Assembly (NCBI RefSeq): GCF_008370345.1
Contig: NZ_VTUU01000013.1
Location: 1 to 64,000 of the forward strand
DNA length: 64,000 nucleotides
Direction of reading: 5' to 3'
Source of the DNA: Marinobacter salinexigens
GTDB lineage: Bacteria > Pseudomonadota > Gammaproteobacteria > Pseudomonadales > Oleiphilaceae
The translations under genes were made by a program, and so were the position numbers. The notes beneath the pieces are model-generated. The model did no database searches and was not told where the DNA came from. It saw only the letters and a program-made list of their open reading frames with translations. Below are positions 31,581 to 43,371 of the stretch, in pieces; position 1 is the stretch's first letter; every line of letters begins with the position of its first letter.

Positions 31581-34112
31581 TCACCTCATCCAGACAACCT
31601 TCGGGCTTTCCAATGGCAGGTTAAGCCGATCATCCCGGACCCTCATCCTCGGGGTGTAATGCCCCGGTGGCCTGGCATCCACCAAGGCCTCATAAGCATA
31701 GCCACGGAGGGTTCCTTCCAGGGCATGGGTTCTCTCCATCACCACGATACTTCTCGGGCCGCATTCTGTTTCCTCGGCGACGAGTTCAACCTGTATACGG
31801 CTCTCGGCAATACCATCCAGAAAGGCGTTTACCAGAACTCGCTCCATACCGTTTTCGGGCTTTATTTCCATCGCACCGAACCTGAGTCGGGGCCAATAAC
31901 ATTCCAGCTCCTGGTATTCCTCAAGAAGGTTCCGCGCCTCGGCGGGTGTCCTCAAAGCCCCGTTGGCGGCCATCGGGAGATAAAAGGTTTCGACATACTC
32001 ACGCACCATGCGGTTTGCTGAGTAGCGCGCGGTCAGCTGATTCATACTTCGGCGAATGCGGGCAATCCAGGCCTTCGGGCGCCCTTCCATGTCCACGTCG
32101 TAGAATTCAGGAATAACGGAGGTCTCAAGCAGTTCATAGAGTTGGTCTGCGTCAGAATGGTCATGCTCGTTGGAATTGCTCAATTCCGCAAAGCTTGCTC
32201 CGGGCCGGATTGCCCAGCCCAGGCCAGGCTCCCATGCCTCTGCCCACCAGCCATCGTATTGAGAAAGATTAAGACCGCCATTTACCAGTATTTTCATTCC
32301 GCTTGTACCGCAGGCTTCCCATGGATGTCGTGGGTTATTGAGCCAGACATCCACTCCCTGGATCAGACGAGCTGCAACGGCGAGATCATAGTCCTCAATA
32401 AATACGACCTTTCCTTCTGCCGCCGGCTGAGATGCAAACGTCCGCCAGCGTTTGATAATTTGTTTTCCATAATCGTCTCTTGGGTGGGCCTTGCCTGCGA
32501 GAACGATCTGTATAGGTCGGTCCTGGTTGTTCAGGAGGGCCAGAAGCCTCGTTTCATCCGTCAACAGCAGGTCCGGGCGTTTGTATTCGGTAAACCGACG
32601 GGCGAAGCCGAGCGTCAGTGTTTCCCGGTCGAGTAACAGGCCGCAAGCCGCGTTGGGGTTGTTGCCCGGTGCGTGTTCGCAATGCTGACTTTTTAGCTTT
32701 TCCTGAAGATAGCTGATCAGATCACTGCGCTCGGCCTGGCGCATCTGCCAGAGCTCTTCGTCAGTGATGGTTTCCATCGGGCAACTGAACGCCATCGGCC
32801 GTCGCCACCGGTCTTTACCACAGGCCTTGGTCCATAGGCTGTCTGAATGGCGTGAGTCCCAGCTTGGGGTGTGAACGCCATTGGTCACCGACTCGACCGG
32901 TATATCCTGCCGGGGCCATCGCGGGAAATAGGGCTGGAGCAATGCCTGGGTAACCTGCCGATGTATATCGGAAACTCCATTAAGTCGGCCACCCATGTTC
33001 AGCCCCAAAAAGGCCATGTTCAGTGTTGCCTCGTCACCGGCCCGCCGGGAATGTCCGCCGTTACTGCTACCCAGCACCATGAGTTTGTCCATGGTGACGT
33101 CAGTCCCCTCCATCCATGGTTCAAGGTAAAGCCGGATGAGATGGCTTGGAAATTGGTCAAATCCAGCCTCGACAGAGGTATGGGTGGTAAAGAGATTGGT
33201 CGCTCGAGTGGCCAGCCGGGCTGTCTCGATATCTGTGCCGTGAATCTGTGCCCATTGCACGGCTCGCTCGAGGAACGCGAAAGCGCTGTGGCCTTCGTTG
33301 ATGTGGCAAATTGCCGGGTCCAGTCCCAGTTCGTTGAGCAAACGCCATCCACCGATCCCCAGTACGATTTCCTGCTGCAGCCGTTTCTCTGGGCTGCCGC
33401 CGTAAAGTTCACTGGTAATCCCGCGGTCTCCGGGTTCATTTCGGGGATCGTTGCTGTCCAGAAGCAGGAGTTCGCAACGCCCGACTTGGGCGCGCCAGGC
33501 CCGGAGACGCACCTCCCGGCCCGGGAAAGGTAAATTGACTCGAATCCATTGCCCTTCCGGATCGGTGAGCGGCGATACCGGGAGCATCGTGGGGTCGTGG
33601 AAAGGGTAGAACTCCAGTTGGTCACCATCGGCGTCAAGCGTCTGTCGGAAGTAGCCCTGTTGATATAACAGTCCAACAGCGGTAACCGGAACCCCGAGGT
33701 CGCTGGAGGCCTTCAGAAAATCCCCGGCGAGAACACCCAGACCGCCGGAGTACAGTGGCAGGGACTCGGCCAGGCCGTATTCCATGCAAAAGAAGGCGAC
33801 GCCCCGGTCAAGCTTGCCGGGATAGGTATCCGAATACCAGGTTGCTGCGCGGGAAAACTCACGGTGAGCTTCAACTTGTTTGCGGTACAGGTCGTTGAAA
33901 TTATCATCGACCGCCAGTGTGTCGAGCCTGTCGCCTGACACACTGTTCAGTACAAGCCAGGCATTGCCGGTCGCGTTCCAGGTTTCGGCATCAATCGCAC
34001 GCCAGAGTTCGTCACTTCCATGATGCCAGCTCCAGCGTAGGTCAAGGGCGATGGTAAAGAGGTCCGCAAGGGCCTCCGGGATGTGCCTGGGTGTGTATGC
34101 GGCCAGAGTCAT
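31581..34112 (-). CDS. glgP: Alpha-glucan (glycogen) phosphorylase, GT35, copy 1
   Basis: The 843-aa enzyme removes glucose 1-phosphate from glycogen or maltodextrin. A DUF3417-type N-terminal domain (about residues 1-110) precedes the GT35 catalytic body; FCMEYGLAESLPLYSGGLGVLAGD and the PLP site EACGTSGMK (Lys607) are present. This is the TIGR02094-like branch, shorter in motifs than E. coli GlgP. A second copy lies at 43372. It follows an SDR gene by 27 bp on the same strand. Confidence 0.87.
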   Translation of the reverse strand: MTLAAYTPRHIPEALADLFTIALDLRWSWHHGSDELWRAIDAETWNATGNAWLVLNSVSGDRLDTLAVDDNFNDLYRKQVEAHREFSRAATWYSDTYPGKLDRGVAFFCMEYGLAESLPLYSGGLGVLAGDFLKASSDLGVPVTAVGLLYQQGYFRQTLDADGDQLEFYPFHDPTMLPVSPLTDPEGQWIRVNLPFPGREVRLRAWRAQVGRCELLLLDSNDPRNEPGDRGITSELYGGSPEKRLQQEIVLGIGGWRLLNELGLDPAICHINEGHSAFAFLERAVQWAQIHGTDIETARLATRATNLFTTHTSVEAGFDQFPSHLIRLYLEPWMEGTDVTMDKLMVLGSSNGGHSRRAGDEATLNMAFLGLNMGGRLNGVSDIHRQVTQALLQPYFPRWPRQDIPVESVTNGVHTPSWDSRHSDSLWTKACGKDRWRRPMAFSCPMETITDEELWQMRQAERSDLISYLQEKLKSQHCEHAPGNNPNAACGLLLDRETLTLGFARRFTEYKRPDLLLTDETRLLALLNNQDRPIQIVLAGKAHPRDDYGKQIIKRWRTFASQPAAEGKVVFIEDYDLAVAARLIQGVDVWLNNPRHPWEACGTSGMKILVNGGLNLSQYDGWWAEAWEPGLGWAIRPGASFAELSNSNEHDHSDADQLYELLETSVIPEFYDVDMEGRPKAWIARIRRSMNQLTARYSANRMVREYVETFYLPMAANGALRTPAEARNLLEEYQELECYWPRLRFGAMEIKPENGMERVLVNAFLDGIAESRIQVELVAEETECGPRSIVVMERTHALEGTLRGYAYEALVDARPPGHYTPRMRVRDDRLNLPLESPKVVWMR

Positions 34113-34139
34113 CGGGCAGAGTCCGGAGGTTGTCGTCTA

Positions 34140-34910
34140 TCAGTGTGCGGTATAGCCGCCGTCAATGACGAGCTCACTGCCAGTCATAAACTTCGATTCC
34201 TCTGAGGCCAGGAATACGATTCCCCACGCAATGTCATCCGGCTCGCCCATGTGGCCCAGCGGGTGAAGTGCTGCTGTTGCGGCCTTCGCCGCTTCCAGGT
34301 CATCGCCGCTACTACCGAGATGGCCTTCTACCATCGGAGTCCAGATAAACCCGGGATGAATCGAGTTTGCCCGAATCTTGTCCTCTGCATAGAGCATGGC
34401 GTCGGTTTTGGTCATCAGCCTCACCGCGCCTTTGGAGGCATGATAAGGAGGAACATCCGGGGCGCTGACCAGCCCATAAATTGACGAAAGGTTGATGATG
34501 CTGCCCCGCCCGGCCTTCTTCATATGAGGAATTGCATGCTTGGTACAGAAGAAAACGCCTTTGACATTAACCGTCTGAACTTTGTCCCACTCTTCTTCGG
34601 TTAACTCGTGGGTCGGTTTGTTGGGGCCGGCAATACCGGCATTGTTGACCAATACATCCAGGTGGCCAAACGCTTCCGCCGCGCCATCAATCGCTGATTT
34701 AACAGCTTGCTCGTTGCCCACATCGCAGTGCCAATAGCCGACATTAAACCCGCGCGCACTCAGTGTATCCACCAGAGCTTCGCCCTCTTTGTCGAGGCAA
34801 TCCAGTATGGCAACGCTAGCGCCCTCCTCTGCCATCCGGGTTACCGCCGCGGCACCAATGCCGTGGGAACCTCCAGTGACAGCGGCAACCTTTCCTTTAA
34901 GCCTGTCCAT
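34140..34910 (-). CDS. Short-chain dehydrogenase/reductase
   Basis: The 256-aa Rossmann oxidoreductase has TGGSHGIG (cofactor), NNAG, catalytic Ser in INLSSIYG and YHASK. It resembles 3-oxoacyl-ACP reductase or glucose dehydrogenase-like SDRs; substrate unknown. The start at 34910 follows GAGGAGAAATCC. It lies inside the glycogen cluster, just upstream of glgP on the same strand, but its metabolic link is unclear. Confidence 0.85.
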   Translation of the reverse strand: MDRLKGKVAAVTGGSHGIGAAAVTRMAEEGASVAILDCLDKEGEALVDTLSARGFNVGYWHCDVGNEQAVKSAIDGAAEAFGHLDVLVNNAGIAGPNKPTHELTEEEWDKVQTVNVKGVFFCTKHAIPHMKKAGRGSIINLSSIYGLVSAPDVPPYHASKGAVRLMTKTDAMLYAEDKIRANSIHPGFIWTPMVEGHLGSSGDDLEAAKAATAALHPLGHMGEPDDIAWGIVFLASEESKFMTGSELVIDGGYTAH

Positions 34911-34944
34911 CGGATTTCTCCTCATTAAGTCATCAGGGGGGCAA

Positions 34945-35307
34945 TCAGTGGGCAACGGTTCCCGCCACCGGGAAATAGTGCTGGGGTCGATGATGTTGGT
35001 GAAGCCATTGCATCAGCGCGGCCACGGTGAAATGGTCGTTATCGACGCCTTCGAGGTCCAGGCCAAGCCCTTGGTCGGATTTGCGGACGACATGAGCCCG
35101 CAAGCGTCGAAAATTCTTTTCATCACGTTCGGGAAACCGGAATTCGACCTCCAGGACCTGATTCAGTTGGATGTCTGTGTAATCGGTTGCGATAAAAAGG
35201 CCGCGTTTTGAGGCATCGCGAATCTGGCCCGTGGCAACTGGCATTCCTCTCTTATAAACAAGCAGGCCGAGCTTTCCGGGAATGCGCTTGCTGAGTCGGT
35301 GTTCCAT
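34945..35307 (-). CDS. PilZ-domain protein
   Basis: The 120-aa protein has the c-di-GMP-binding PilZ motifs RLSKR (RxxxR) near the N-terminus and DASKRG (D/NxSxxG) about 30 residues later. It probably senses c-di-GMP. The start at 35307 is chosen because GGGGGAAG lies just before it. Confidence 0.8.
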   Translation of the reverse strand: MEHRLSKRIPGKLGLLVYKRGMPVATGQIRDASKRGLFIATDYTDIQLNQVLEVEFRFPERDEKNFRRLRAHVVRKSDQGLGLDLEGVDNDHFTVAALMQWLHQHHRPQHYFPVAGTVAH

Positions 35308-35414
35308 GGCTTCCCCCATTTGAGTCGTAAAATATTTCTAGTTTTATTGGACAGATGCTGGTTACTTTATATCCAACATTGAGTGGCTGAATTTTGACTC
35401 CGATCAAAAAATAA

Positions 35415-36806
35415 TCAGCCATTCGGGAGTCTTTCTGCAGCCAAAAGTAATGCTCTGATTTTCTTGGCAAGCCCCTCCTGACACTGATCCCAATCGAGTT
35501 TCCATACCCAGTTGTCGTTTATGGTGCCAGGTGTATTAAAACGTGCCCTGCTATCGAGGCCCATGAGATCCTGCATGGGTACCAGGGCCATTGAGCTGAC
35601 CGATCTGAACGCCGCCTCAATCACCGGCCAGGGCATGTCGGATCCGTCTGTCGAGAAATACTGGTTGATGTAGTTCCGGGTCCGGTCGTCCAGGCTCCGG
35701 TACCAGCCGAGTGTTGTGTCGTTATCATGGGTGCCTGTATAGACGAGATCTCGTTCCCGGTGATTCTTCAGCAGATGAGGATTATCGTCGCTACCGTCAA
35801 ATCCAAACTGCAGTACAGTCATTCCGGGCAGGTGGAACTGATGCCGTAGCGTTTCTACTTCCGGACCAATAATCCCGAGATTCTCTGCGACCAGAGGTAA
35901 ATCGGGAAAACGGCGAAAGCAGGATTGAAGAAAATCTGCACCAGGCCCGGGCTCCCAATGTCCGCATTTGGGCCAGGGCTGGTCTGCGGGAATTTCCCAG
36001 GATGCAGAAAACCCACGAAAGTGATCAATGCGAATCAGGTCAAAAAGATGCCTTTGGCTATCCAGTCGCTGTAGCCACCAGTCGTAGCCATCTCTCGCGA
36101 GGAACTCCCAGTCGTAAAGCGGGTTGCCCCAGTGTTGCCCATCCTCGGAAAAATAGTCGGGCGGAACACCCGCAACAACACGGGGATTGCCTTCCTGATC
36201 CAGCTTGAAACAGCGGCGGTTGGCCCAGACATCGGCGCTGTCATGGGCTACAAAGATGGGGATATCCCCGAATAGCAGTACGCCTCTTTCATGAGCATAG
36301 TGTTTGAGTGACTGCCACTGCCGGAAAAACAGATACTGTTGCGCCTCGATGTGCAGGATGGCGTCGGCTGCCTGCTTGCAGAAGGCCTCAAGGTTCTCGG
36401 GATGGCGGTCTCTCAGGCCTTCCGGCCATTGTTGCCAGGTCTGAGCCGGGTATTGCTCCCGGATCGCCATGAATTGAGAAAATGGCTCAAGCCAGTATTG
36501 ATTGTCTTCCCGAAACTGGTCGAAGCCTGCTTCGGGTAGTGGTGTGCGGGCAATTGGATCTGTGAGGTCGATCAGGTCCGGATTGCCTGCATGGGCAGAC
36601 AACGCCTGATAGGGCGACAGATCAGAGTGCGTCGGGCCCAGTGGTAAGGTTTGCCACACGGTCATCCCGGCATCCGCCAGGAAGTCTACAAATCTGCGGG
36701 CACTTTCCCCGAGTACGCCCTGCTTCCCCGGAAGGCAGGTAGGATGCAGCAGGACGCCGGCTCTTCGGGTCGAAAACAGATCAAAGCCATCGCCGCCTTC
36801 ACTCAC
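35415..36806 (-). CDS. malQ: 4-alpha-glucanotransferase (amylomaltase)
   Basis: The 463-aa GH77 enzyme disproportionates maltodextrins. Visible are RRAGVLLHPTCLPG, GDIPIFVAHDSADVW, the nucleophile region IRIDHFRGF, the acid/base LVAENLG and THDNDTT. It starts inside the GH57 stop (ATGA overlap), so it is the third gene of the glgC-GH57-malQ operon. The spacer 35308-35414 to the PilZ gene shows no gene. Confidence 0.9.
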   Translation of the reverse strand: MSEGGDGFDLFSTRRAGVLLHPTCLPGKQGVLGESARRFVDFLADAGMTVWQTLPLGPTHSDLSPYQALSAHAGNPDLIDLTDPIARTPLPEAGFDQFREDNQYWLEPFSQFMAIREQYPAQTWQQWPEGLRDRHPENLEAFCKQAADAILHIEAQQYLFFRQWQSLKHYAHERGVLLFGDIPIFVAHDSADVWANRRCFKLDQEGNPRVVAGVPPDYFSEDGQHWGNPLYDWEFLARDGYDWWLQRLDSQRHLFDLIRIDHFRGFSASWEIPADQPWPKCGHWEPGPGADFLQSCFRRFPDLPLVAENLGIIGPEVETLRHQFHLPGMTVLQFGFDGSDDNPHLLKNHRERDLVYTGTHDNDTTLGWYRSLDDRTRNYINQYFSTDGSDMPWPVIEAAFRSVSSMALVPMQDLMGLDSRARFNTPGTINDNWVWKLDWDQCQEGLAKKIRALLLAAERLPNG

Positions 36807-38521
36807 GTCGAATGTCCTGGTCGCATAGCCCCGCCACGGGCTGGTTCACCGCCCCCCTGGCTCAGTTGCTGGAATACGGATGCAGGTGCTTCATATCCGA
36901 TGAGGTCGTAGAGATTAACCAGATGTCGCCGGTAGAGGTGTTCGAAATCTCTGACGATCTGGCTTGGATTGTAGTCTCCAAACCACCAGAACCAGTCTGA
37001 TCCTTCGCAGATAGCCAATTGACGTTCAGCAGCCTGCTTCCGCTCAGCGCTGAGTGCTCCATTGTCCATCGCGCGATCGTAATGTGCTTTTGCTTCACAG
37101 AGTAAATCCCAGGCCCGGTTTTTGTCCGGATCGCCAACCCACGTCGAAAAAGTGCCATATATCCAGCTACCAGCGACCAGATGTGGCAAATTCACCGGTC
37201 TAAGGCCACCCTCCTCCATCAAGGAGCCATAGGTGGTTAACCGGAGATGGGGGTGGTGCTCCAGTACCCTGTACAGCTCATCAAGAAAATGAAAGCCATT
37301 TTCCGGGAAGTGCTCCCAGGCATTTTCCCCGTCCAGAATGATGGAAATGACGGTGGGTTCCTTCGACGTTTCACCGTGGTTTGCAATATTTTCCATATGC
37401 TGTACCAGGTCACTTACGGCATCCCGGGCATGCCAGTCGGCATAGGTGAACCCGATCAGATCCGACAGGCCATCATCCCTGAAAAACACCGTCGTTCCAC
37501 AATGACCAAACGTGTACGGTTGATGGATGCCGGCATTCTCTGAGCCAGGGGCCGTCGCTCTGGATTGGTTGAGACTGTTGTGGATCACGGAATCACCACT
37601 GGCAGTCCACCGGAATCCATGACGCTCTAACTGGTCCAGTGTCTTCTGGCTAAGTCCTCCTTCGGATGCCCAGCAACCTGTTGGCTCGAGTCCAAAAAAA
37701 CGCCCAAATATCCTCTTCGCGCTCTGAAGCTGTTGGTGCACACGTTCTGTACCACCCGGATACGCCTGGTGTTCTGGAAGTGTGATATCAGGCATGGCCT
37801 CACAGGCAGACGACAAATCCAGAATCAGCGGCAACATGGCGTGGGTGTATGGACTGACAGAAAGCTCTATCTGGCCTTTCTGTGCCAGATGACGGTATCG
37901 AGGCCCGATACTGGTAAGCGTCTCGAAAATCAGGTCGAGCAATGCAATCCGGTCTTCCATGGTGAACCCGCAGCCCTTCTCCTGGAAACATTGGAGGTTC
38001 AGGTTTTCTCTGCGTATCGTTTCTCCCATCCAGCCTATGTGATACCAGGCGAGCAAATCCGTGAGCAGTGATGGCGAGATATAACGCTGCATTTCGGGTT
38101 TATTACGGTAAATTCCGGCAAGCTCGGAAAGCCTCGCGTAGGGCGGGAATCGTTGGATGATCCGCTCGTTATTGGCCCTGAGGCATTTTTCCATAAGGTC
38201 GAGGAATCCGGGTGACCCTGGTTCTGGAAGCTGCTCTGCTACCAGGGACGCCAGCAAGGGATCGCCAATGGGCCCGGCGCCATGGCGCCAACGCTCGATC
38301 TGCAAGAGGTAGGTTTCAATCTGTTCCAGAAGGATAGGCGCAAAATTAACCACTGCCCGGGCCTCTGGGTGCGCTTCGAGATGCGCAGCCATGTCGCTGT
38401 AATCCTTGATGGAATGCAGGTATACCCAGGGAAACCGGAACTCTCCGGATTTCAGGTCCTGATAGCAGGGCTGATGCATGTGCCAGCAAAGCACGACAGG
38501 AGTGCGGGGATCAGAGCCCAT
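36803..38521 (-). CDS. Glycoside hydrolase family 57 (alpha-amylase type)
   Basis: The 572-aa GH57 enzyme acts on alpha-glucans. The N-terminal [12 protein letters not shown], the nucleophile region [17 protein letters not shown] and the acid region [10 protein letters not shown] are present. It overlaps glgC by 11 bp and malQ by 4 bp, an operon devoted to glycogen synthesis and trimming. It could be an amylase or a branching-type GH57; specificity is not readable. Confidence 0.87.
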   Translation of the reverse strand: MGSDPRTPVVLCWHMHQPCYQDLKSGEFRFPWVYLHSIKDYSDMAAHLEAHPEARAVVNFAPILLEQIETYLLQIERWRHGAGPIGDPLLASLVAEQLPEPGSPGFLDLMEKCLRANNERIIQRFPPYARLSELAGIYRNKPEMQRYISPSLLTDLLAWYHIGWMGETIRRENLNLQCFQEKGCGFTMEDRIALLDLIFETLTSIGPRYRHLAQKGQIELSVSPYTHAMLPLILDLSSACEAMPDITLPEHQAYPGGTERVHQQLQSAKRIFGRFFGLEPTGCWASEGGLSQKTLDQLERHGFRWTASGDSVIHNSLNQSRATAPGSENAGIHQPYTFGHCGTTVFFRDDGLSDLIGFTYADWHARDAVSDLVQHMENIANHGETSKEPTVISIILDGENAWEHFPENGFHFLDELYRVLEHHPHLRLTTYGSLMEEGGLRPVNLPHLVAGSWIYGTFSTWVGDPDKNRAWDLLCEAKAHYDRAMDNGALSAERKQAAERQLAICEGSDWFWWFGDYNPSQIVRDFEHLYRRHLVNLYDLIGYEAPASVFQQLSQGGGEPARGGAMRPGHST

Positions 38522-39776
38522 GAGGGTAATCCTGCCCGAGCATTTCAGGTGTGATCAGTACTACGCCGTTGGGGGAAACGTGAAACCGTTTGCTGTCTTC
38601 GGCCTCATCAAACCCGACCCGGGTACCTTCCGGTATGCGGCAACCACGATCAATCAGAGCCTTTCTGATCTTGCAGTGTCGTCCGATCTCTACATCCGGA
38701 AAGATCACTGAATCCTCAATAGTGCTGAAAGAATGAATCGTGACCTGTGAAAACAGCAGAGAATGCCGCACCGTGGCACCTGACACAATGCAGCCCCCGG
38801 CCACCATGGAGTCCACAGCCATGCCGCGCCGGTTTTCATCATCGAAGACAAACTTGGCCGGCGGCAGTTGCTCCTGATAAGTCCATATTGGCCATTGCGA
38901 GTCATACATATTGAGTTCCGGACTCACGCCGATCAGCTCAAGGTTAGCCTGCCAGAGTGCATCCACCGTTCCGACATCGCGCCAATAAGCCACTTTGCCC
39001 TGAACCGGGTCGCGGAATGGAAACGCCACCACACGGAGCCGTTTGATGACCGATGGCAGAATGTCTTTGCCAAAGTCATGGGACGATTCGTCGTCCAGTC
39101 CGTAATCCCGCAGTAATTCTTCCTGCAGTATCCGGGTACTGAACACATAGATACCCATAGAAACGAGGGCCGTATTCGGGTCCCCCGGCATGGATCGCGG
39201 ATGCTCCGGCTTCTCAGCAAACTCGGTAATTTGCAGCTCTTCATCAACCGCCATCACACCAAACGCGGACGCATCGGATATCGGGACTTCTATACACCCC
39301 ACAGTGATGTCCGCTTCGCCCTCAACGTGGGCAGCGAGCATGGTCCCGTAGTCCATTTTGTAGACGTGGTCACCGGCCAGAATCAGCACGTATTCGGGGT
39401 TATGGCTACGAATAATGTCCATGTTCTGCAGAACCGCATCGGCGGTGCCAGCGTACCAGGACGTTTCAATTCTTTGCTGAGCGGGAAGGAGTTCCACAAA
39501 CTCATCCATTTCTGCCCGCAGAAAACTCCATCCGCGTTGTATGTGGCGAATTAAGGAATGGGATTTGTACTGGGTGATCACCCCGACCTGACCAATGCCG
39601 GAGTTGATGCAATTTGAGAGTGGAAAATCAATGATCCGGAACTTGCCACCAAATGGAACAGCGGGTTTGGCCCGCCACTTGGTGAGGTCCTGGAGGCGTG
39701 AGCCGCGCCCCCCGGCAAGCACCAGCGCAAGTGTTTGCCGCGTCAGGCGGCTGACGTAACGCTTGGTCGTATGCAT
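38511..39776 (-). CDS. glgC: Glucose-1-phosphate adenylyltransferase
   Basis: The 421-aa enzyme makes ADP-glucose, the committed step of glycogen synthesis. [48 protein letters not shown] and EFAEKP with a C-terminal left-handed beta-helix ([13 protein letters not shown]) are typical. It heads the minus-strand operon, divergent from glgB. The start at 39776 follows AGGGAAGC. Confidence 0.92.
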   Translation of the reverse strand: MHTTKRYVSRLTRQTLALVLAGGRGSRLQDLTKWRAKPAVPFGGKFRIIDFPLSNCINSGIGQVGVITQYKSHSLIRHIQRGWSFLRAEMDEFVELLPAQQRIETSWYAGTADAVLQNMDIIRSHNPEYVLILAGDHVYKMDYGTMLAAHVEGEADITVGCIEVPISDASAFGVMAVDEELQITEFAEKPEHPRSMPGDPNTALVSMGIYVFSTRILQEELLRDYGLDDESSHDFGKDILPSVIKRLRVVAFPFRDPVQGKVAYWRDVGTVDALWQANLELIGVSPELNMYDSQWPIWTYQEQLPPAKFVFDDENRRGMAVDSMVAGGCIVSGATVRHSLLFSQVTIHSFSTIEDSVIFPDVEIGRHCKIRKALIDRGCRIPEGTRVGFDEAEDSKRFHVSPNGVVLITPEMLGQDYPHGL

Positions 39777-39904
39777 AGCAGCTTCCCTGAAAGCCCGTGC
39801 GCTTTCTGCCCCTTTGCGTGTACCGAACGATGAGTTCGACATCTTTTTGACGTCGATAATAATAGTAGAACATTGTCTCGAGATTATGACGTAGAATTGG
39901 CGTG

Positions 39905-39919
39905 GATCAATTTTTGATC
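39905..39919. promoter_or_regulatory. Palindrome in the glgC/glgB divergent promoter
   Basis: GATCAA-TTT-TTGATC is a perfect 6-3-6 dyad midway between the two divergent operons, a candidate operator coordinating glycogen genes. Confidence 0.35.
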
Positions 39920-39955
39920 ACATGCTTTCGCGTTCAATGGTATTTATGGGATGTC

Positions 39956-39987
39956 GGGAGTGAGATCTATGGGGAGTGAGATCTATG
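39956..39987 (+). repeat. Perfect 16-bp tandem duplication of the glgB translation start
   Basis: GGGAGTGAGATCTATG occurs at 39956-39971 and 39972-39987. Each copy has a GGGAG site and ATG. The first ATG (39969) opens a 7-codon frame ending TAG at 39992, overlapping the true start of glgB at 39985. The duplication therefore creates an upstream mini-frame. Confidence 0.9.
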
Positions 39988-41871
39988 GATAGCCCCTCTC
40001 TGAGCGAGTTCGATCTGCACCTCTTCGGTGAGGGGCGTCATTGGCATATCTACAATGTGCTGGGCGCTCACCCCCGCAGTGAAAATGGTGTTGAAGGTGT
40101 CCAGTTTGCTGTTTGGGCTCCCAATGCAATCAGAGTCAGCGTTATCGGCGATTTCAACGATTGGAACGCGGATCACCACCCCATGCTGGCTCACGGGTCG
40201 AGTGGCGTCTGGTCCGCGTTTGTACCCGCAGTGCATGCAGGAGCCATCTATAAGTTTTCAATTACCAGCAAGAGCGGCCGCAGGCTGATCAAGACGGATC
40301 CGTATGGTCAAAGCTTTGAACTGAGGCCCTCAAATGCAGCGATTGTCACCGAACGAGCCCGGTTCAGCTGGGGTGACGGCGATTGGCTGGCTCGCAGAGG
40401 CCGCTGGAACTGGCAACATTCGCCGGTTTCGATCTACGAAGTTCATGCGGCCTCCTGGCGACACCACGGATCGGGCCGCTGGTTAACCTACCGAGAACTC
40501 GCTGACCAACTGGTGCCATACGTTCTTGAAATGGGGTTTACTCATATCGAACTCCTCCCCGTCACAGAACATCCACTGGATGAGTCCTGGGGCTACCAGA
40601 CAACCGGCTACTATGCGCCTACCAGTCGATTCGGCAGCCCGGATGACCTGCGTTACCTGGTGGACGAATGCCATCGCCACGGTATCGGCGTCATTCTGGA
40701 CTGGGTTCCTGGCCATTTCCCTACCGATGAACATGCGTTGGCCAGGTTTGATGGAACTGCCCTGTACGAACACGAAGACCCCCGTAAAGGGCGACATAAG
40801 GATTGGGGCACGCTGATCTACAACTATGGCCGCCACGAAGTGCGTAATTTCCTGATTGGTAGTGCCCTTTTCTGGCTCGATGCCTTCCACATTGACGGTC
40901 TCAGGGTCGATGCGGTTGCCTCCATGCTTTACCTCAATTACTCAAGGTCGGAAGGTGAGTGGCTTCCAAATGTCCACGGGGGCCATGAAAACCTGGAAGC
41001 GATAGAGTTTCTGAAAGAGTTGAATCGGGTATGCCAGCAACGTTTCCCCGGAACACTGATGATTGCGGAAGAATCGACCTCCTGGCCGGCTGTGACCCGG
41101 CCACCAGAGTTGGGGGGCCTGGGTTTTAACCTCAAATGGAACATGGGGTGGATGCACGATACCCTGAATTACCTTCATCACGACCCCGTACATCGGCAAT
41201 TTCACCACGATAAGCTGACATTTGGGTTACTTTACGCCTTCTCTGAGAACTTCATGCTCCCGCTTTCCCATGATGAAGTGGTCCACAGAAAAGGAAGCCT
41301 GATCAACAAAATGCCCGGTGACGACTGGCAGAAACGTGCGAGCCTTCGGCTTTTGTTCAGCTACCAATTCACCTATCCCGGTGCCAAGTTGTTGTTTATG
41401 GGTGGTGAGTTTGGCCAAAGCCGGGAATGGAATGAAAGCCGTGAACTGGACTGGGGGCTCCTGGTCACCCCCGAGAATCAAGGCCTGAAAAAGCTCGTTC
41501 AGGACCTTAACGGCCTTTACCGACGTGAACCGTCCCTCCATGGACAGGGATTCGATCCGTCCGGCTTTGAGTGGATTGATTGTCACGACTCGACGCAGTC
41601 TGCCGTTAGTTACGTGCGCTGTAGTGGAGATGAGTCGACGGTTATTGTTCTCAATTTCACGCCAGTTCCCCGTTTTTGTTACCGGATCGGCGTTCCATCC
41701 CCGGGCACCTGGCAGGAAGTCTTTAATTCAGACTCCGAATATTATGGTGGAAGTAATCTGGGTAATCCTTTTCCAATGGTTACTGATGACCAACCCTGGA
41801 TGGGGCGATCACAATCCATTGAACTGACCTTGCCACCGTTGGGTGCGGTCATACTGAGACCTGCGTCATGA
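39985..41871 (+). CDS. glgB: 1,4-alpha-glucan branching enzyme
   Basis: The 628-aa GH13 enzyme introduces alpha-1,6 branches. A CBM48 domain (about residues 25-110, [24 protein letters not shown]) precedes the catalytic barrel with [29 protein letters not shown] (nucleophile Asp), MIAEEST and [10 protein letters not shown]. The N-terminus is short, as in GlgB lacking the extra N1 domain. It overlaps glgA by 4 bp. Confidence 0.92.
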   Translation: MDSPSLSEFDLHLFGEGRHWHIYNVLGAHPRSENGVEGVQFAVWAPNAIRVSVIGDFNDWNADHHPMLAHGSSGVWSAFVPAVHAGAIYKFSITSKSGRRLIKTDPYGQSFELRPSNAAIVTERARFSWGDGDWLARRGRWNWQHSPVSIYEVHAASWRHHGSGRWLTYRELADQLVPYVLEMGFTHIELLPVTEHPLDESWGYQTTGYYAPTSRFGSPDDLRYLVDECHRHGIGVILDWVPGHFPTDEHALARFDGTALYEHEDPRKGRHKDWGTLIYNYGRHEVRNFLIGSALFWLDAFHIDGLRVDAVASMLYLNYSRSEGEWLPNVHGGHENLEAIEFLKELNRVCQQRFPGTLMIAEESTSWPAVTRPPELGGLGFNLKWNMGWMHDTLNYLHHDPVHRQFHHDKLTFGLLYAFSENFMLPLSHDEVVHRKGSLINKMPGDDWQKRASLRLLFSYQFTYPGAKLLFMGGEFGQSREWNESRELDWGLLVTPENQGLKKLVQDLNGLYRREPSLHGQGFDPSGFEWIDCHDSTQSAVSYVRCSGDESTVIVLNFTPVPRFCYRIGVPSPGTWQEVFNSDSEYYGGSNLGNPFPMVTDDQPWMGRSQSIELTLPPLGAVILRPAS

Positions 41872-43334
41872 TCCGGGTTTTATTTGCCACCAGCGAGGTT
41901 TTTCCGTTGGTAAAAACCGGTGGCCTGGCCGATGTTTCGGCAAGTTTGCCCGAGGCTCTGTGTCGCAACGGCTATGACGTCAATATACTTCTGCCTGGCT
42001 ACCCTACTGCGCTAAGCGCGGCCCGGAGTGCGGGTTCGCGTCGGCAGGCCCGCTTCTCCATCGGACAGTACGAAGTCAGCCTTTGGCGTACCCGCCTGCC
42101 GGGAACGGCGGTTTCTTTGTGGCTGGTGGACTGCCCTTCGCTTTTTCAACGTGACGGCAACCCCTACCAGAACGATGAGGGTGAAGACTGGTGGGACAAC
42201 GCTCATCGATACCACCTGTTTGCCAGGGTTGGCGTGATGATGTCCCTCGGCCAGGCCGGAATTAATTGGGTTCCGGACATCGTGCATTGCAACGACTGGC
42301 AAACGGGACTGATCCCGGCTTACCTGTCCCATTACAAACACCGGCCCGGTTTGGTCTTCACCATCCATAACCTGGCCTATCAGGGGCTATTCTCCCACGA
42401 AACCTTCCGGGCTCTGGGGCTGCCGGATTCGCTCTGGCAATTTGATCAACTGGAATTTCACGGGCAGCTTTCGTTCATTAAAGGTGGCCTGGTATTCAGT
42501 GACCGGGTAACCACAGTCAGCCCGGGGTATGCCAATGAAATCCAGAGGCCGGAGTTTGGATATGGCCTGGATGGCCTACTGCGGCACAGGCAGCAGGCGC
42601 TGGTGGGCATTCTTAACGGCATCGATACCCGGCAGTGGAACCCCGAAGAGGATGAACATCTTGAGTTTCATTACGGCATCGATCACCTTAAAAACAAGGC
42701 TCAATGCCAGACTCGTCTGCGTCAGGAATTGGGCCTGGCCATGGACGGTGCTCCGTTACTGGGTTTCGTTGGCCGTCTGGTAGAGCAAAAAGGCATCGAC
42801 TGGCTGTTGGACGTCATTCCCCCATTGCTTGAACGTGGCTGCCAGTTTGTTGTTCTGGGCGCCGGCGAGGAACGTTATCAGGTGCCGCTCAGACAACTTG
42901 CCCGTGACTGGCCGCAGCAACTATCGCTCACCCTGGGCTATAACGAAGGACTCTCCCACGGGATTACCGCGGGCGCGGATATTTTCCTGATGCCATCCCG
43001 TTATGAACCTTGCGGCCTGAACCAGCTGTACAGCCTGCGTTATGGAACTATTCCGGTGGTTCATGGGGTCGGTGGTCTTGGCGATACGGTGTTTGATCCG
43101 GCAGAAGTGGATGGCCATAAGGCGAATGGCTTCCGCTTTCGGGAACCTCACTCAGGGGCGCTGCTGCACGCCATAGAACGGGCTCTTGATTGCATGAACA
43201 ACCGCAAAGCCTGGCACCGGTTACAGGAGAACGGTATGGCCGGCGACTACTCATGGAAGAGAAGCGCGACTCTGTACGGTGAGCTATACCAGAGCATAGT
43301 GACTGAACGGGAACAACTTACACAGGATCCCTGA
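41868..43334 (+). CDS. glgA: Glycogen synthase
   Basis: The 488-aa GT5 enzyme transfers glucose from ADP-glucose. [16 protein letters not shown] (ADP-glucose site) at residues 16-31, [15 protein letters not shown] and the C-terminal [19 protein letters not shown] are present. It is coupled to glgB by ATGA overlap. Confidence 0.93.
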   Translation: MIRVLFATSEVFPLVKTGGLADVSASLPEALCRNGYDVNILLPGYPTALSAARSAGSRRQARFSIGQYEVSLWRTRLPGTAVSLWLVDCPSLFQRDGNPYQNDEGEDWWDNAHRYHLFARVGVMMSLGQAGINWVPDIVHCNDWQTGLIPAYLSHYKHRPGLVFTIHNLAYQGLFSHETFRALGLPDSLWQFDQLEFHGQLSFIKGGLVFSDRVTTVSPGYANEIQRPEFGYGLDGLLRHRQQALVGILNGIDTRQWNPEEDEHLEFHYGIDHLKNKAQCQTRLRQELGLAMDGAPLLGFVGRLVEQKGIDWLLDVIPPLLERGCQFVVLGAGEERYQVPLRQLARDWPQQLSLTLGYNEGLSHGITAGADIFLMPSRYEPCGLNQLYSLRYGTIPVVHGVGGLGDTVFDPAEVDGHKANGFRFREPHSGALLHAIERALDCMNNRKAWHRLQENGMAGDYSWKRSATLYGELYQSIVTEREQLTQDP

Positions 43335-43371
43335 CGTACCTGGCACTTATTTGCCCGCACAGGAGGCAATC

